Of a stretch of DNA of 64,000 bases, positions 18,541 through 28,775 are shown one piece after another; positions within the stretch are counted from its first letter, which is position 1; every line of letters begins with the position of its first letter. A program made the translations under genes and the position numbers. This DNA comes from Arthrobacter sp. 31Y (GTDB taxonomy: Bacteria; Actinomycetota; Actinomycetes; Actinomycetales; Micrococcaceae), in assembly GCF_000526335.1 (NCBI RefSeq), contig NZ_JAFW01000001.1, positions 4,402,001-4,466,000 on the forward strand. The letters run 5' to 3'. The notes under the pieces are model-generated. The model did not search any database and had not been told where the DNA came from. It saw only the letters and a program-made list of their open reading frames with translations.

Positions 18541-21500
18541 ATGACCCATCTTCATAACCCCGGTTGGTCCGAAAATATCGAACCTCAGGGTGCCATGTCT
18601 CCATTCAAGCGCTTTGCCGCGCTCCCGGAGGCTCAGGGTCTTTACAACCCTGACAAGGAGAAGGACGCCTGCGGCCTGGCCATTATTGCCACGCTCCGCG
18701 GGGAACCGGGATACGACATCGTGGAAGCGGCATTGACCGCCCTCCGCAATCTCGAACACCGCGGCGCCGTGGGCGCCGACGAAGGTACCGGCGACGGTGC
18801 GGGCCTGCTCATGCAGGTTCCGGACGAGTTCTTCCGGGCCGTCACCGAATTCGAACTCCCTGCTCCGGGCCAATATGTGGTGGGCACCGCCTTCCTTCCC
18901 GCTGAGTCCCGCGAAGCAGAGACGGCCAAGGCCGGCATTGAAGCGCTGGCAGCTGACGAGGGCCTGACGGTTCTTGGCTGGCGTGAGGTTCCCGTGGTCG
19001 CAGACCTCGTGGGTGCCATGGCCCGGGCCTGCATGCCGTACTTCTCTCAGCCGTTCTTTGCCTCCGCTACCGGTGAGCAGCTTGAGCACAACGAGCTGGA
19101 CTCCAGCGCCTGGCGTATCCGCAAGCGTGCCCAGAACAAGTTCGGCGTGTACTTCCCCTCGCTGTCCTCGCGCACCATTGTGTACAAGGGCATGCTGACC
19201 ACCGCTCAGTTGGAGCCGTTCTACCCGGACCTCTCGGACAAGCGCTTCAAGACGAAGCTCGCAATCGTCCACTCCCGCTTTTCCACCAATACGTTCCCGT
19301 CCTGGCCGTTGGCGCAGCCTTTCCGCACCATCGCCCACAACGGTGAGATCAACACGGTCAAGGGCAACCGCAACTGGATGCGTGCCCGTCAGTCGCAGCT
19401 GGCCAGCCCGCTGCTGGGCCCTGTCCCCGAAGAGCTTTACCCCATCTGCACCCCTGGTGCCTCGGACTCAGCTTCCTTCGACGAAGTAGCTGAGCTCCTT
19501 TGGCTCTCCGGCCGGCCCATCACGCACTCCATCATGATGATGATCCCGGAAGCGTGGGAGAACCACGCCACCATGGATCCCGCACGCCGCGCGTTCTACG
19601 AATACCACTCCCTGCTCATGGAGCCTTGGGATGGTCCTGCAGCTGTTTCCTTCACTGACGGCAACCTCGTTGGCGCCACGCTGGACCGCAACGGGCTGCG
19701 CCCCGGACGTTACTGGATCACCGAAGACGGCCTCATCATCTTCGCCTCCGAAGTTGGCGTGATCGAGGTTGAGCCTTCCAACGTGGTCAAGAAGGGCCGC
19801 GTTGCCCCGGGCAAGATGTTCCTGGTGGACACCGAAGCGGGACGCATCATTGACGACGCCGAGGTCAAGGCCGAGGTTGCTGCTGCCAATCCCTGGGCTG
19901 AGTGGCTCAAAGAGAACCTGATCGACATCAACGAGCTCCCCGAGCGCGAGCACGTGGTTCACACCGCAGCATCGGTGAACATCCGTCAGCGGACTTTCGG
20001 CTACACCACCGAAGAACTGAAGATACTGCTTGGGCCGATGTCCCGCACCGGTGCCGAGCCTCTGGGCGCGATGGGTTCAGACACTCCGGTGGCTGTGCTC
20101 TCCAAGCGTCCGCGACTCTTGTTCGACTACTTCGTGCAGTCCTTCGCCCAGGTCACCAACCCGCCGCTGGACGCTATCCGCGAAGAGCTGGTCACTTCAC
20201 TGACGTGTGCCATCGGCCCCAACGGCAACCTCCTGGATGGCAAGCAGGTCCGCCAGCCGCAGATCTCCCTGCCGTTCCCGGTGATCAACAACGATCAGCT
20301 TGCCAAGATCGCGAACATCGAAACCCCCGACGGCGATCGCATCGCTATGAAGGTCCGTGGCCTGTACCGCCCCGAAGGTGGAGAAGCGGCACTTCGTGCA
20401 CGCCTGACCGAGATCTGCGAGCAGGTTTCCGGTGCGATCAACCGCGGCGTGCAGTACGTTGTGCTGTCCGACCGTGACTCGAACGCGCAGTGGGCTCCCA
20501 TTCCTTCGCTCCTGTTGGTCAGCGCCGTACACCACCACCTGCTCCGCAGCGCCAACCGCACCAAGACAGCCCTCGTGGTTGAAGCCGGTGACGTCCGCGA
20601 GACGCACCACGTGGCAGTGCTCATCGGTTACGGTGCATCTGCTGTCAACCCGTACTTGGCCATGGAATCGGTGGAACAGCTGATCTCCAACGGCGACGTC
20701 ACAGGCGTCACCGCTGAAGACGGCGTGTACAACCTCATCAAGGGCCTCGGCAAGGGTGTCCTGAAGATCATGTCCAAGATGGGTATCTCCACGGTTGCTT
20801 CCTACACAGGCGCCCAGACCTTCGAGGCCCTGGGCTTGTCCCAGGAGCTCGTGGACGAATTCTTCTCCGGCACGCACTCCCAGTTGGGCGGCGTGGGCCT
20901 GGATGTCATCGCGGCCGAGGTTTCGGCGCGTCACCAGATGGCGTACCCGGAAGGCGGCATCGAGCACCCGCACCAGCCTTTGCTCGGTGGCGGCGAGTAC
21001 CAATGGCGCCGCGATGGCGAACCGCACCTCTTCAACCCGGAGACGGTGTTCCGCCTGCAGCACGCCACCCGCGAACGCCGCTACGACATCTTCAAGTCCT
21101 ACACCAAGGGCATTGACGATCAGTCCGAAAACTTGATGACCCTTCGCGGGCTCCTCAAGTTCAAGGATGGAGTCCGTCCGGCCGTTCCCCTTGAAGAAGT
21201 GGAACCCGTCTCCAGCATCGTCAAGCGTTTCTCCACGGGTGCCATGAGCTACGGCTCCATTTCCAAGGAAGCCCACGAGACCCTTGCCATTGCCATGAAC
21301 CGTTTGGGCGCCAAGTCCAACACCGGTGAAGGTGGCGAGGACGTTGACCGCCTGCTGGATCCGGAGCGCCGCTCTGCCATCAAGCAGATCGCGTCCGGCC
21401 GCTTCGGTGTCACCAGCTTGTACCTGACCAACGCCGACGACATCCAGATCAAGATGGCCCAGGGTGCCAAGCCCGGCGAGGGTGGCCAGCTGATGGCCCA

Positions 21501-23154
21501 GAAGGTCTACCCTTGGGTAGCCCGGACACGGCACTCGACACCCGGCGTCGGACTCATTTCCCCGCCCCCGCACCACGACATCTACTCGATCGAAGACCTC
21601 GCGCAACTCATCTACGATGCCAAGCGCGCCAACCCTTCGGCCCGAGTCCACGTGAAGCTGGTTTCGGAAGTCGGGATCGGCACGGTGGCGTCCGGCGTCA
21701 CCAAGGCGAAGGCCGACGTCGTGCTTGTTTCAGGTCACGACGGCGGTACCGGCGCCTCGCCGCTGAACTCGCTCAAGCATGCGGGTGTGCCCTGGGAACT
21801 TGGCCTCGCCGAGACTCAGCAGACCCTGATGCTCAACGGTCTGCGTGACCGTGTGGTGGTTCAGGTTGATGGCCAGCTCAAGACCGGCCGCGACGTTGTC
21901 ATTGCTGCCCTCTTGGGTGGCGAGGAATACGGTTTCGCGACTGCTCCGCTGGTGGTTTCGGGCTGCATCATGATGCGTGTCTGCCACCTGGACACGTGTC
22001 CTGTTGGTGTTGCCACTCAGAACCCTGAACTCCGTTCGCGGTTCAACGGCAAGCCCGAGTTCGTGGTCAACTTCTTCGAGTTCTTGGCAGAAGAAGTCCG
22101 CGAGATCCTGGCCGAGCTTGGCTTCCGCACCTTGGAAGAGGCAATCGGACACGCTGAGGTTCTGGACACCCGCGAAGCGATCAACCACTGGAAGGCCGAA
22201 GGGCTGGACCTGGACCCCATCTTGCACGGGCTGGAGTTCGACGACGACGTGCCGCTGCGCAACATGACCGGCCAGAACCACGAGCTGGACAAACATTTTG
22301 ACCAGCGCCTGATCACCATGGCACAGGAAGCGCTCAGCGACCGCATGCCAGTCAAGATCACCCTGGACGTCATCAACACGGACCGTTCCGTGGGTACGAT
22401 GCTCGGCCACGTGGTGACCAAGACCTTTGGCATCGATGTTCTGGCCACAGACACCATTGACGTCACCCTCAATGGCACCGCGGGCCAGTCCCTGGGCGCG
22501 TTCCTGCCTGCAGGCATCACGCTGCGCATGTTCGGTGACTCGAATGACTACGTTGGCAAGGGTCTCTCCGGCGGCCGCATCATCGTCCGCCCGGACCGTA
22601 CCAACGTGTTCCAGGCCGAGCGGAACGTCATCGCCGGCAACGTCATTGGTTACGGCGCCACCAGCGGTGAAATGTTCCTGCGTGGCCAGGTGGGCGAACG
22701 CTTCCTGGTCCGTAACTCCGGTGCCACCGCCGTCGTCGAAGGTATTGGCGATCACGGGTGCGAGTACATGACCGGTGGACAGACGCTGATCATCGGCCGC
22801 ACCGGCCGCAACTTCGGCGCCGGTATGTCCGGTGGAACCGCTTACGTGCTGGACCTGCAGCATGAGCGCGTGAACAAGATGGCCCTTGATACCGGTGAAC
22901 TCCAGCTCCTGGAGCTGGACGCCGAGGACCGCGACATTGTTCACGGCCTGCTCACCAAGCACCTTGAGGAAACCGAATCCGTCCTGGCCGGCCGTCTGCT
23001 CGAGAATTTCGACGACACCGCCGCCCGCATCACCAAAGTACTGCCGCGCGACTACGCCGCAGTCCTGCAAACCCGTCTCGACGCCATCGAAGAGGGCCTT
23101 GACCCCGATGGCGAAGAAGTATGGTCTCGAATCCTGGAGGTAACCGGTGGCTGA
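18541..23154 (+). CDS. gltB: Glutamate synthase large subunit
   Basis: NADPH-GOGAT alpha subunit; makes glutamate from glutamine and 2-oxoglutarate. ATG 18541 follows GAGGAAGGA and gives 1537 residues. The N-terminal propeptide ends before Cys44 (KDACGLAII), the expected Ntn glutaminase nucleophile. The central and FMN synthase domains include [18 protein letters not shown] and HDGGTGASP. The 3Fe-4S cysteines are in [15 protein letters not shown]. The C-terminal GXGXG beta-helix domain is complete. The stop overlaps gltD by eight bases. Confidence 0.96.
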   Translation: MTHLHNPGWSENIEPQGAMSPFKRFAALPEAQGLYNPDKEKDACGLAIIATLRGEPGYDIVEAALTALRNLEHRGAVGADEGTGDGAGLLMQVPDEFFRAVTEFELPAPGQYVVGTAFLPAESREAETAKAGIEALAADEGLTVLGWREVPVVADLVGAMARACMPYFSQPFFASATGEQLEHNELDSSAWRIRKRAQNKFGVYFPSLSSRTIVYKGMLTTAQLEPFYPDLSDKRFKTKLAIVHSRFSTNTFPSWPLAQPFRTIAHNGEINTVKGNRNWMRARQSQLASPLLGPVPEELYPICTPGASDSASFDEVAELLWLSGRPITHSIMMMIPEAWENHATMDPARRAFYEYHSLLMEPWDGPAAVSFTDGNLVGATLDRNGLRPGRYWITEDGLIIFASEVGVIEVEPSNVVKKGRVAPGKMFLVDTEAGRIIDDAEVKAEVAAANPWAEWLKENLIDINELPEREHVVHTAASVNIRQRTFGYTTEELKILLGPMSRTGAEPLGAMGSDTPVAVLSKRPRLLFDYFVQSFAQVTNPPLDAIREELVTSLTCAIGPNGNLLDGKQVRQPQISLPFPVINNDQLAKIANIETPDGDRIAMKVRGLYRPEGGEAALRARLTEICEQVSGAINRGVQYVVLSDRDSNAQWAPIPSLLLVSAVHHHLLRSANRTKTALVVEAGDVRETHHVAVLIGYGASAVNPYLAMESVEQLISNGDVTGVTAEDGVYNLIKGLGKGVLKIMSKMGISTVASYTGAQTFEALGLSQELVDEFFSGTHSQLGGVGLDVIAAEVSARHQMAYPEGGIEHPHQPLLGGGEYQWRRDGEPHLFNPETVFRLQHATRERRYDIFKSYTKGIDDQSENLMTLRGLLKFKDGVRPAVPLEEVEPVSSIVKRFSTGAMSYGSISKEAHETLAIAMNRLGAKSNTGEGGEDVDRLLDPERRSAIKQIASGRFGVTSLYLTNADDIQIKMAQGAKPGEGGQLMAQKVYPWVARTRHSTPGVGLISPPPHHDIYSIEDLAQLIYDAKRANPSARVHVKLVSEVGIGTVASGVTKAKADVVLVSGHDGGTGASPLNSLKHAGVPWELGLAETQQTLMLNGLRDRVVVQVDGQLKTGRDVVIAALLGGEEYGFATAPLVVSGCIMMRVCHLDTCPVGVATQNPELRSRFNGKPEFVVNFFEFLAEEVREILAELGFRTLEEAIGHAEVLDTREAINHWKAEGLDLDPILHGLEFDDDVPLRNMTGQNHELDKHFDQRLITMAQEALSDRMPVKITLDVINTDRSVGTMLGHVVTKTFGIDVLATDTIDVTLNGTAGQSLGAFLPAGITLRMFGDSNDYVGKGLSGGRIIVRPDRTNVFQAERNVIAGNVIGYGATSGEMFLRGQVGERFLVRNSGATAVVEGIGDHGCEYMTGGQTLIIGRTGRNFGAGMSGGTAYVLDLQHERVNKMALDTGELQLLELDAEDRDIVHGLLTKHLEETESVLAGRLLENFDDTAARITKVLPRDYAAVLQTRLDAIEEGLDPDGEEVWSRILEVTGG

Positions 23155-24604
23155 TCCACGCGGATTTTTGAAAGTCCGGCAGCGCGAAACGCAGCCACGC
23201 CGTCCCGTTCCCGTCCGCATCATGGACTGGAAAGAAGTTTACGAAGCCCAGGAAAAGGGCGTACTCAAGAGCCAGGCCGGACGCTGCATGGACTGCGGTG
23301 TTCCGTTCTGTCACCAGGGCTGCCCGCTGGGCAACCTGATTCCTGAGTGGAACGACCTCGTGTGGCGGGACAAGGGTGAAGAAGCGATTGAGCGCCTTCA
23401 CGCTACAAACAACTTCCCGGAGTTCACGGGCCGTCTGTGCCCTGCACCCTGCGAAGCGTCCTGCGTGCTGGGCATCAACCAGCCTGCCGTGACCATTAAG
23501 CAGGTTGAGGTCTCCATCATCGACCAAGCCTTCGACAACGACTGGGTCCAGCCCCTTCCACCGACACGCCTCACCGGCAAGACCGTGGCTGTAGTGGGTT
23601 CCGGTCCCGCAGGCCTTGCCGTGGCACAGCAGCTGACCCGTGTGGGCCACACCGTTGCTGTGTACGAGCGCGACGACAAAATTGGCGGACTGCTCCGCTA
23701 CGGCATCCCCGACTTCAAAATGGAGAAGGAACAGGTTGACCGCCGCCTGGAGCAGATGAAGGCCGAAGGCACCCGCTTCCGGACCGGCGTCGCTGTTGGT
23801 ACGGACGTGACATGGGAGCAGCTGCGTCGCCGTTACGACGCCGTTGTTGTCGCCACCGGAGCCACCGTGCCGCGCGACCTGCCCATCCCGGGCCGCGACT
23901 TGGAGGGCGTCCATTTCGCCATGGATTACCTGGTGCCTTCAAACCGTATGGTGGCGGGGGAGAACCCCGAAAACCACATTGATGCCCGCGGTAAGCACGT
24001 GGTCATCCTCGGTGGCGGCGATACCGGTGCTGACTGCATCGGCACCGCCCACCGCCACCAGGCCGCGTCAGTGACCACGCTCGCGATCGGCAAGCAGCCG
24101 CCCGCCGAACGTGCCACCCACCAGCCGTGGCCGACGTTCCCCACCCTGTTCGAGGTCGCCAGCGCCCACGAAGAAGGCGGCGAGCGTACCTACCTTGCAT
24201 CAACGGTTGAGTTCGTTGGAGAAAACGGCAAACTCACCGGCGTCAAAGTTGCTGAAACCGAGTTCGTGGACGGCAAACGCCTGCCCAAGGCCGGTACAGA
24301 ACGAATCATCCCAGCTGACCTTGTGTTCTTGAGCCTTGGCTTTACCGGTGCTGAGCCGGCAGGTATCACGGAGCAGGTCAGTGCAGAATTCGACGGTCGG
24401 GGCAACGTTGCCCGCGACGGCTACTACATGACAAACACCGAGGGAGTGTTTGTTGCCGGTGATGCCGGGCGTGGCCAGTCACTGATTGTGTGGGCCATTG
24501 CGGAAGGCCGTGCTTGCGCGGCTGCAGTGGACAGGTTCCTGATGGGAAGCACCATCCTCCCGGCACCGGTCGCCCCCACCGACCGGGCGATAGCGGTCTT
24601 ATAG
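23147..24604 (+). CDS. gltD: Glutamate synthase small subunit
   Basis: NADPH-dependent electron-donating subunit of GOGAT, 485 residues. The N-terminal ferredoxin-like region has two cysteine clusters ([19 protein letters not shown] and [14 protein letters not shown]) for 4Fe-4S centres. The FAD-binding Rossmann motif [16 protein letters not shown] follows near residue 148, then the NADPH motif [15 protein letters not shown] near residue 285. The start is a GTG within the end of gltB, so the two subunits are translationally coupled. Confidence 0.95.
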   Translation: MADPRGFLKVRQRETQPRRPVPVRIMDWKEVYEAQEKGVLKSQAGRCMDCGVPFCHQGCPLGNLIPEWNDLVWRDKGEEAIERLHATNNFPEFTGRLCPAPCEASCVLGINQPAVTIKQVEVSIIDQAFDNDWVQPLPPTRLTGKTVAVVGSGPAGLAVAQQLTRVGHTVAVYERDDKIGGLLRYGIPDFKMEKEQVDRRLEQMKAEGTRFRTGVAVGTDVTWEQLRRRYDAVVVATGATVPRDLPIPGRDLEGVHFAMDYLVPSNRMVAGENPENHIDARGKHVVILGGGDTGADCIGTAHRHQAASVTTLAIGKQPPAERATHQPWPTFPTLFEVASAHEEGGERTYLASTVEFVGENGKLTGVKVAETEFVDGKRLPKAGTERIIPADLVFLSLGFTGAEPAGITEQVSAEFDGRGNVARDGYYMTNTEGVFVAGDAGRGQSLIVWAIAEGRACAAAVDRFLMGSTILPAPVAPTDRAIAVL

Positions 24605-24658
24605 CGCCGGCAGGAACACTTCTTTTACTCAATCAGCATGACTACTTAGGGTAGGTAT

Positions 24659-26149
24659 ATGAGACGCGCGAAAATTGTGGCAACTTTCGGCCCGGCTATC
24701 TCCAGCTTCGAGAACACCCTCGCGGTGCTGGAGGCCGGCGTCGACGTTGCTCGCATGAACATGAGCCACGGCGACTACTCCGTGCATGACATCACCTACG
24801 AAAACGTCCGCAAGGCTGCCGCCCAGCTCGGCAAGCCTGTGGCCATCATGGCCGACCTCCAGGGACCCAAGATCCGTCTTGGCCGTTTTGTTGACGGACC
24901 CCACGAGTTGGCCGTCGGCGACACCTTCACCATCACCACCGAAGACGTCCCCGGCACCAAGGACATCTGCTCCACCACGCTCAAGAGCCTTACCGAAGAC
25001 GTCAACGTGGGCGACGCCCTGCTCATTGACGACGGCAAGGTGGCACTGCGTGCCGTAAAAGTAGACGACGTCAAGGTGGTCACTGTCGTGACCGTCGGCG
25101 GCAAGGTATCCAACAACAAGGGCATCAACCTGCCCGGTGTTGCCGTCAACGTCCCCGCCCTGAGCGAAAAGGACGAGGACGACCTCCGTTGGGCCCTCAA
25201 GCGTGGCGCTGACCTCATCGCCCTCTCGTTCGTGCGTGATGCTTCAGACATCAAGCGCGTCCACGAGATCATGGATGAAGAAGGCCGCCGTGTTCCGGTG
25301 ATCGCCAAGATCGAAAAGCCGCAGGCAGTGGAGCAGCTCCACGAAATCATCGACGCCTTCGATGCCATCATGGTGGCTCGTGGCGACCTCGGTGTGGAAC
25401 TGCCGCTCGAAGAGGTCCCGATCGTCCAGAAGCGCGCCATTGAATTGGCACGCCGTTGGGCCAAGCCGGTCATCGTGGCCACCCAGGTCCTCGAATCCAT
25501 GATCGACAACCCGCGTCCGACACGCGCTGAGGCTTCGGACTGCGCCAACGCAGTTCTCGACGGCGCCGACGCAGTGATGCTCTCCGGTGAAACCTCCGTG
25601 GGCCAGTACCCCATCGAGACCGTCAAGGTCATGGCCAGGATCATCGAGTCCACCGAGGTGCACGGTCTTGAGCGCGTACCCCCGCTGGGTACCAAGCCCA
25701 AGACCCGCGGTGGCGCCATCACCCGCGCCGCCGTCGAAATCGCCGACCAGCTGGACGCGAAGTACATCTGTACTTTCACCCAGTCCGGCGACTCGGCACG
25801 ACGCCTCTCGCGTCTGCGCCCCGTCAAGCCCGTCTTCGCCTTCACCCCGGTGGAGCACGTCTGGAACCAGCTGGCACTCACCTGGGGCATTCAGCCGGTA
25901 CTGGTCCCCACCGTGGGCCACACTGACGAAATGACTGCACAGGTTGACCGCAGCCTTCTGGACATGAAGCTTGTGGAGGAAGGCGACCTGGTGGTCATCG
26001 CAGCCGGTTCGCCTCCAGGACAGGCCGGTTCCACCAACTCGCTGAAGGTCCACAAGGTAGGCGACCTCGCCGACACGTCCACCGTGGACTCGTCGCGCAA
26101 GGAGCCTGTTGGCCCGTGGCCTGAAAAGAAGTCAAAGACCAAGGCATAG
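24659..26149 (+). CDS. pyk: Pyruvate kinase
   Basis: Converts PEP and ADP to pyruvate and ATP. The 496-residue protein opens MRRAKIVATFGPA and shows ARMNMSHGD, DLQGPKIRLG, IAKIEKPQAVE (catalytic Lys), MVARGDLGVELPLEEVP, and TRAEASDCANAVLDGADAVML. The C-terminal allosteric domain is present. Fifty-four bases separate it from gltD, and a terminator follows. Confidence 0.95.
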   Translation: MRRAKIVATFGPAISSFENTLAVLEAGVDVARMNMSHGDYSVHDITYENVRKAAAQLGKPVAIMADLQGPKIRLGRFVDGPHELAVGDTFTITTEDVPGTKDICSTTLKSLTEDVNVGDALLIDDGKVALRAVKVDDVKVVTVVTVGGKVSNNKGINLPGVAVNVPALSEKDEDDLRWALKRGADLIALSFVRDASDIKRVHEIMDEEGRRVPVIAKIEKPQAVEQLHEIIDAFDAIMVARGDLGVELPLEEVPIVQKRAIELARRWAKPVIVATQVLESMIDNPRPTRAEASDCANAVLDGADAVMLSGETSVGQYPIETVKVMARIIESTEVHGLERVPPLGTKPKTRGGAITRAAVEIADQLDAKYICTFTQSGDSARRLSRLRPVKPVFAFTPVEHVWNQLALTWGIQPVLVPTVGHTDEMTAQVDRSLLDMKLVEEGDLVVIAAGSPPGQAGSTNSLKVHKVGDLADTSTVDSSRKEPVGPWPEKKSKTKA

Positions 26150-26166
26150 TCTTCCGGTCTTAAACG

Positions 26167-26199
26167 AAACGGGTCCCGCCGGTTGGTGGGGCCCGTTTT
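26167..26199 (+). terminator. Intrinsic terminator after pyk
   Basis: AACGGGTCCC pairs with GGGGCCCGTT (one G:T wobble) and is followed by TTTTGCTTTG. Confidence 0.85.
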
Positions 26200-26222
26200 G
26201 CTTTGTTCTGTTTTGAGTGAGT

Positions 26223-26268
26223 ACGACGGCGGCCGCTCACCTCGCGTGAGGTGAGCGGCCGCCGTCGT
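26223..26268. terminator. Perfect 21-bp hairpin between convergent pyk and the response regulator
   Basis: The arms at 26223-26243 and 26248-26268 are perfect complements around a GCGT loop. The stem continues into T-residues on the plus strand. It sits 14 bases from the response-regulator stop and probably terminates that gene. Confidence 0.75.
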
Positions 26269-26281
26269 TTGTTGCTTGGTG

Positions 26282-26887
26282 TCAGTTGACCTGGTTGATG
26301 ATGGTTTCGGCAACCTCACGCATGCTGAGGCGACGGTCCATGGAGGTCTTCTGGATCCAGCGGAAAGCCTCAGGCTCCGTCAGGCCCATCTTGGTGGTCA
26401 GAAGGCTCTTGGCGCGCTCCACAAGCTTGCGCGTGGCGAACTGCTCCTGGAGGTCGGAAACCTCGTTCTCGAGCGCTTTGATCTCCTCATGGCGGGACAA
26501 CGCGATCTCAATGGCCGGGATCAGGTCCGCGGGGGAGAACGGCTTGACGACGTAAGCCATGGCACCGGCGTCGCGTGCGCGCTCCACCAATTCTTTCTGG
26601 CTAAAAGCAGTCAGCAGCACTACCGGCGCAATACGCGCCTTGACGATCTTCTCAGCCGCCGAGATGCCGTCCATGACGGGCATCTTGACATCCATGAGGA
26701 CAAGGTCAGGCTTCAGTTCCTCGGCCAGCTGCACAGCCTTCTCGCCGTTGTCTGCCTCGCCGACGACGTCGTACCCCTCGCCCTTCAGAATCTCGATAAT
26801 GTCCAAGCGGATGAGGGTCTCATCCTCGGCTACGACAACGCGTCGGGCCGGCTGGGCTGTGGACGTGGACTCCGTCTGTTCGGTCAC
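26282..26887 (-). CDS. pdtaR: ANTAR-domain response regulator (PdtaR type)
   Basis: Two-component receiver joined to an RNA-binding ANTAR antiterminator, 201 residues. The receiver has the acidic pocket VAEDETLIRLD, the phosphoacceptor Asp in VLMDVKMPVMDG (about residue 66), LTAFSQ and VVKPFSP. A coiled linker (about residues 135-155) leads to the C-terminal ANTAR domain with AKSLLTTKMGLTEPEAFRWIQKTSMDRR. No histidine kinase is adjacent, as in mycobacterial PdtaR (Rv1626). It is transcribed toward pyk. Confidence 0.88.
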   Translation of the reverse strand: MTEQTESTSTAQPARRVVVAEDETLIRLDIIEILKGEGYDVVGEADNGEKAVQLAEELKPDLVLMDVKMPVMDGISAAEKIVKARIAPVVLLTAFSQKELVERARDAGAMAYVVKPFSPADLIPAIEIALSRHEEIKALENEVSDLQEQFATRKLVERAKSLLTTKMGLTEPEAFRWIQKTSMDRRLSMREVAETIINQVN

Positions 26888-27085
26888 GGGATCTCCTTGA
26901 AAAGGTTCGGCGGGTTCATGTCCATCTTAGTGTGGACTCTTTGATGGCTGGTTTTTGTTGCATCAGCGTGCCCGGTTCTTTGAATCAGCCTATCTGCATG
27001 TAGAGTAGTTTCGCGTGCTGGGAAAGGATCGCGTTGCTCACAGAAATGAGAGCAGTCGGCGAGAATTAACTTCCCGGTAATCCGC

Positions 27086-27167
27086 GCCCGAGTGGCGGAA
27101 TTGGCAGACGCGCTGCACTCAAAATGCAGTATCGAAAGGTGTGTGGGTTCGAGTCCCACCTCGGGCA
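27086..27167 (+). tRNA. tRNA-Leu (anticodon CAA)
   Basis: Acceptor GCCCGAG (27086-27092) pairs with CTCGGGC (27160-27166), discriminator A. The anticodon stem CTGCA/TGCAG closes the loop CTCAAAA, giving anticodon CAA at 27120-27122. A long variable arm and a GGTTCGAGTCC T-loop identify a type II leucine tRNA. CCA is not encoded. Confidence 0.95.
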
Positions 27168-27173
27168 CGGCAT

Positions 27174-27197
27174 ACCCCCTCGTCAGAGGGGGTTTTT
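27174..27197 (+). terminator. Intrinsic terminator after tRNA-Leu
   Basis: CCCCCTC and GAGGGGG pair around GTCA and are followed by TTTTT. Confidence 0.92.
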
Positions 27198-27598
27198 GCT
27201 TTAACGTGTTGACAATTGTGGGTGGTCAGGTCCCTCTGACACTGGCCGCGGGATGTGCCTGGCGCCGCGGGCCGCCTGTTTGGTTGTGGGGGAGCGGGTT
27301 CAGGGGCCTGGCTGGTGCGCCTTCCGCTTGCTCTGAACTGGGGTTATAAGTTCCTCTCCTGGTTCGTTCGGTGGGTCGTGGTTGGCCTACACCTCTTCAT
27401 GGGTAGGGGTATAGGGCACAACATGACTTCGAGACCTTGCGTCAAAGATCCTGGGTTCGGTTCGTTCCTTAAGTGAGGAAGCTGGCCAGGCTGATGTTTT
27501 GTCAGGCCAAAGCCAGCAGTAGACGAACCTGGGAGACCCGGGTGTCGGAGACGGGTTGTAGGCACCAGGCGGCCGCCGTAGCCCCGAGGTAAAGCTAA
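27198..27598. other. Gene-free stretch between tRNA-Leu and the TetR gene
   Basis: No reading frame here has a convincing start, RBS or recognisable protein. A short CCTAC..GTAGG dyad near 27385-27405 is the only structure noticed. No copy of the tRNA 3' end and no integrase were found, so an attachment site is not supported. Confidence 0.5.
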
Positions 27599-27637
27599 AT
27601 CTGAAAGGCGCGGACCTGCGTTCCGTGCCTTTCAGAT
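27599..27637 (-). terminator. Terminator of the first TetR gene
   Basis: ATCTGAAAGGC pairs with GCCTTTCAGAT and the stem extends inward through a G:T wobble to about 19 bp. On the minus strand it is followed by a T-rich stretch (TTTAGCTTTA). It lies 39 bases beyond the TetR stop. Confidence 0.75.
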
Positions 27638-27675
27638 CACGGGAATCCATACTCCTGCCCGGGGGGAAGAGGACG

Positions 27676-28335
27676 CTACGGTTCGCCGGGCAGTTCGGCC
27701 CCAAGAATGATGCGGGACACTTGCACGGCTTTGTCGGCCATTGAATCGAGTTCCTCGTCGTCATACTCGTCCGGAGCCCAGCGTGTGGCTCCTTCCAGGA
27801 GGGTCACCACAATCCGGACCTTTTCTTCGGGATGTGGGTGGCCCATGTCCCGGGCGGCAGCTGCATACATGTTTTCGTGGAGTGCAACCCAGTCATCCAC
27901 CTGGGCCCGCAGGTCTGCGGGAAGGATCGAGGCCATCCTGTCGGTTGCCACGAGCAGGTCCCACAGATTGCTTTCGGGAAGCCTGACCTGTCTGGTGAAA
28001 TGCAGCCTCACCATGGCGTCCCAGAAGTCATCTGCTGATTCAGCGTGATCAACGGCCTCGAGAAGAGCCGTGCCGAAACGGTGAAAGTGCCAGCGCAGTG
28101 ATTCCGCGACGATTTCGTCCCTGCCGTTGGGGAAATGCGAGTAGAGGCTCGGCGGTTTGATGTTGACGGCGTTGGCGATGGTCCGCATGGAGACTGAACT
28201 GAACCCGTTGGCGATGGCCAGTTCCAGAAATGCCTCGAGTATGTGGCGTCTTGAAGCCCCTTGGCCGGCCCAGTCCCATTCTTCCAAGCGGTGGGCGAAG
28301 GTGTCGCGGGCGGCCTTGTAGGAGGAACTGCTCAT
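27676..28335 (-). CDS. TetR-family transcriptional regulator (TetR1)
   Basis: A 219-residue one-component repressor. The N-terminal HTH is RRHILEAFLELAIANGFSSV..RTIANAVNIKPPSLYSHFPNGRDEIV (residues 29-78). The helical ligand-binding C-terminal domain contains WDLLVATDRMASILPADLRAQVDDWVALHENMY. It is clearly paralogous to the TetR gene at 58357: same spacing from start to HTH, shared DEIVAESLRW, WDLL.ATD.., LH.DMY-type blocks. It is transcribed away from the catabolic island. The palindrome at 28428-28447 is its likely target. The inducer is unknown. Confidence 0.88.
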   Translation of the reverse strand: MSSSSYKAARDTFAHRLEEWDWAGQGASRRHILEAFLELAIANGFSSVSMRTIANAVNIKPPSLYSHFPNGRDEIVAESLRWHFHRFGTALLEAVDHAESADDFWDAMVRLHFTRQVRLPESNLWDLLVATDRMASILPADLRAQVDDWVALHENMYAAAARDMGHPHPEEKVRIVVTLLEGATRWAPDEYDDEELDSMADKAVQVSRIILGAELPGEP

Positions 28336-28424
28336 GCTTTGACCCTAACAGTCGTGGGGGTCGACCCTTCGGAAGCGGTCCATCGCCGTGGCACATTAAA
28401 CATGGTCCAACTTTACGCAAACTC

Positions 28425-28453
28425 TTGGCTAACGACCATTAGTTAGCTACCCT
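28425..28453 (+). promoter_or_regulatory. Promoter with TetR-type operator in the -35/-10 spacer
   Basis: Candidate -35 TTGGCT (28425-28430), a 17-base spacer, and -10 TACCCT (28448-28453), reading toward the small ORF and the AAA activator. The palindrome GCTAACGA....TAGTTAGC (28428-28447) fills the spacer. Nearly the same sequence and layout occur at 58294-58322 in front of the paralogous TetR gene. A bound repressor would block RNA polymerase. Confidence 0.7.
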
Positions 28454-28518
28454 GAAAGAGGCAAGACCAGCACGGCTGGTTTCGCCGCTATCAACGCCTT
28501 AACAGATAGGAACGGATC

Positions 28519-28743
28519 ATGTTGGTCGAAGATTCGAACCGGGGGGCCAAAGGAAGCAACATGACCTTTGGCAGTGGGCTTTCTGGCATGGTCGCCGCCT
28601 ACATCAGCGCCCGCGCGCTGGAAGACGATGCGGCTCACAACGACAACTGGCAAGCGCAGCAAGCCTTCCACCCCAAGGGTCAAGGCCGGGTACGGACGTG
28701 GCTTGGCTCCCGTCGCCGCGGTGGTACCGCCGTCGTTTCTTAA
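28519..28743 (+). CDS. Small ORF upstream of the AAA activator
   Basis: A 74-codon frame starting MLVEDSNRGAKGSNMTF, with AGGAA seven bases before the ATG. A second start at 28561 (MTFGSGLSGMVAAY) also has an AAGGAAG nearby. The C-terminal part is basic (GRVRTWLGSRRRGG). It ends 32 bases before the activator gene, so the two are probably co-transcribed from the TetR-controlled promoter. No family is recognised. It could be a leader peptide or a small regulatory protein. Confidence 0.5.
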   Translation: MLVEDSNRGAKGSNMTFGSGLSGMVAAYISARALEDDAAHNDNWQAQQAFHPKGQGRVRTWLGSRRRGGTAVVS

Positions 28744-28775
28744 ATACCTGGCTCCAGCAGAAAGAACCAACTGAC

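Noticed and set aside
20197..21651. A 484-codon minus-strand frame
   Set aside because: Antisense to gltB with no recognisable motifs; a shadow frame.
24796..25890. A 364-codon minus-strand frame
   Set aside because: Antisense to pyk, rich in Ser/Arg/Thr, as expected for a shadow of a GC-rich gene.
27086..27167. Integration site (att) at tRNA-Leu
   Set aside because: No second copy of the tRNA 3' end and no integrase were seen in the window.
27092..27349. Open frame starting inside tRNA-Leu
   Set aside because: It overlaps the tRNA and its terminator, so it is not a gene.
28389..28395. TGGCACA half-site before the small ORF and activator
   Set aside because: The left half (TCCATCG) does not match the island dyad, so autoregulation by the activator is not supported.
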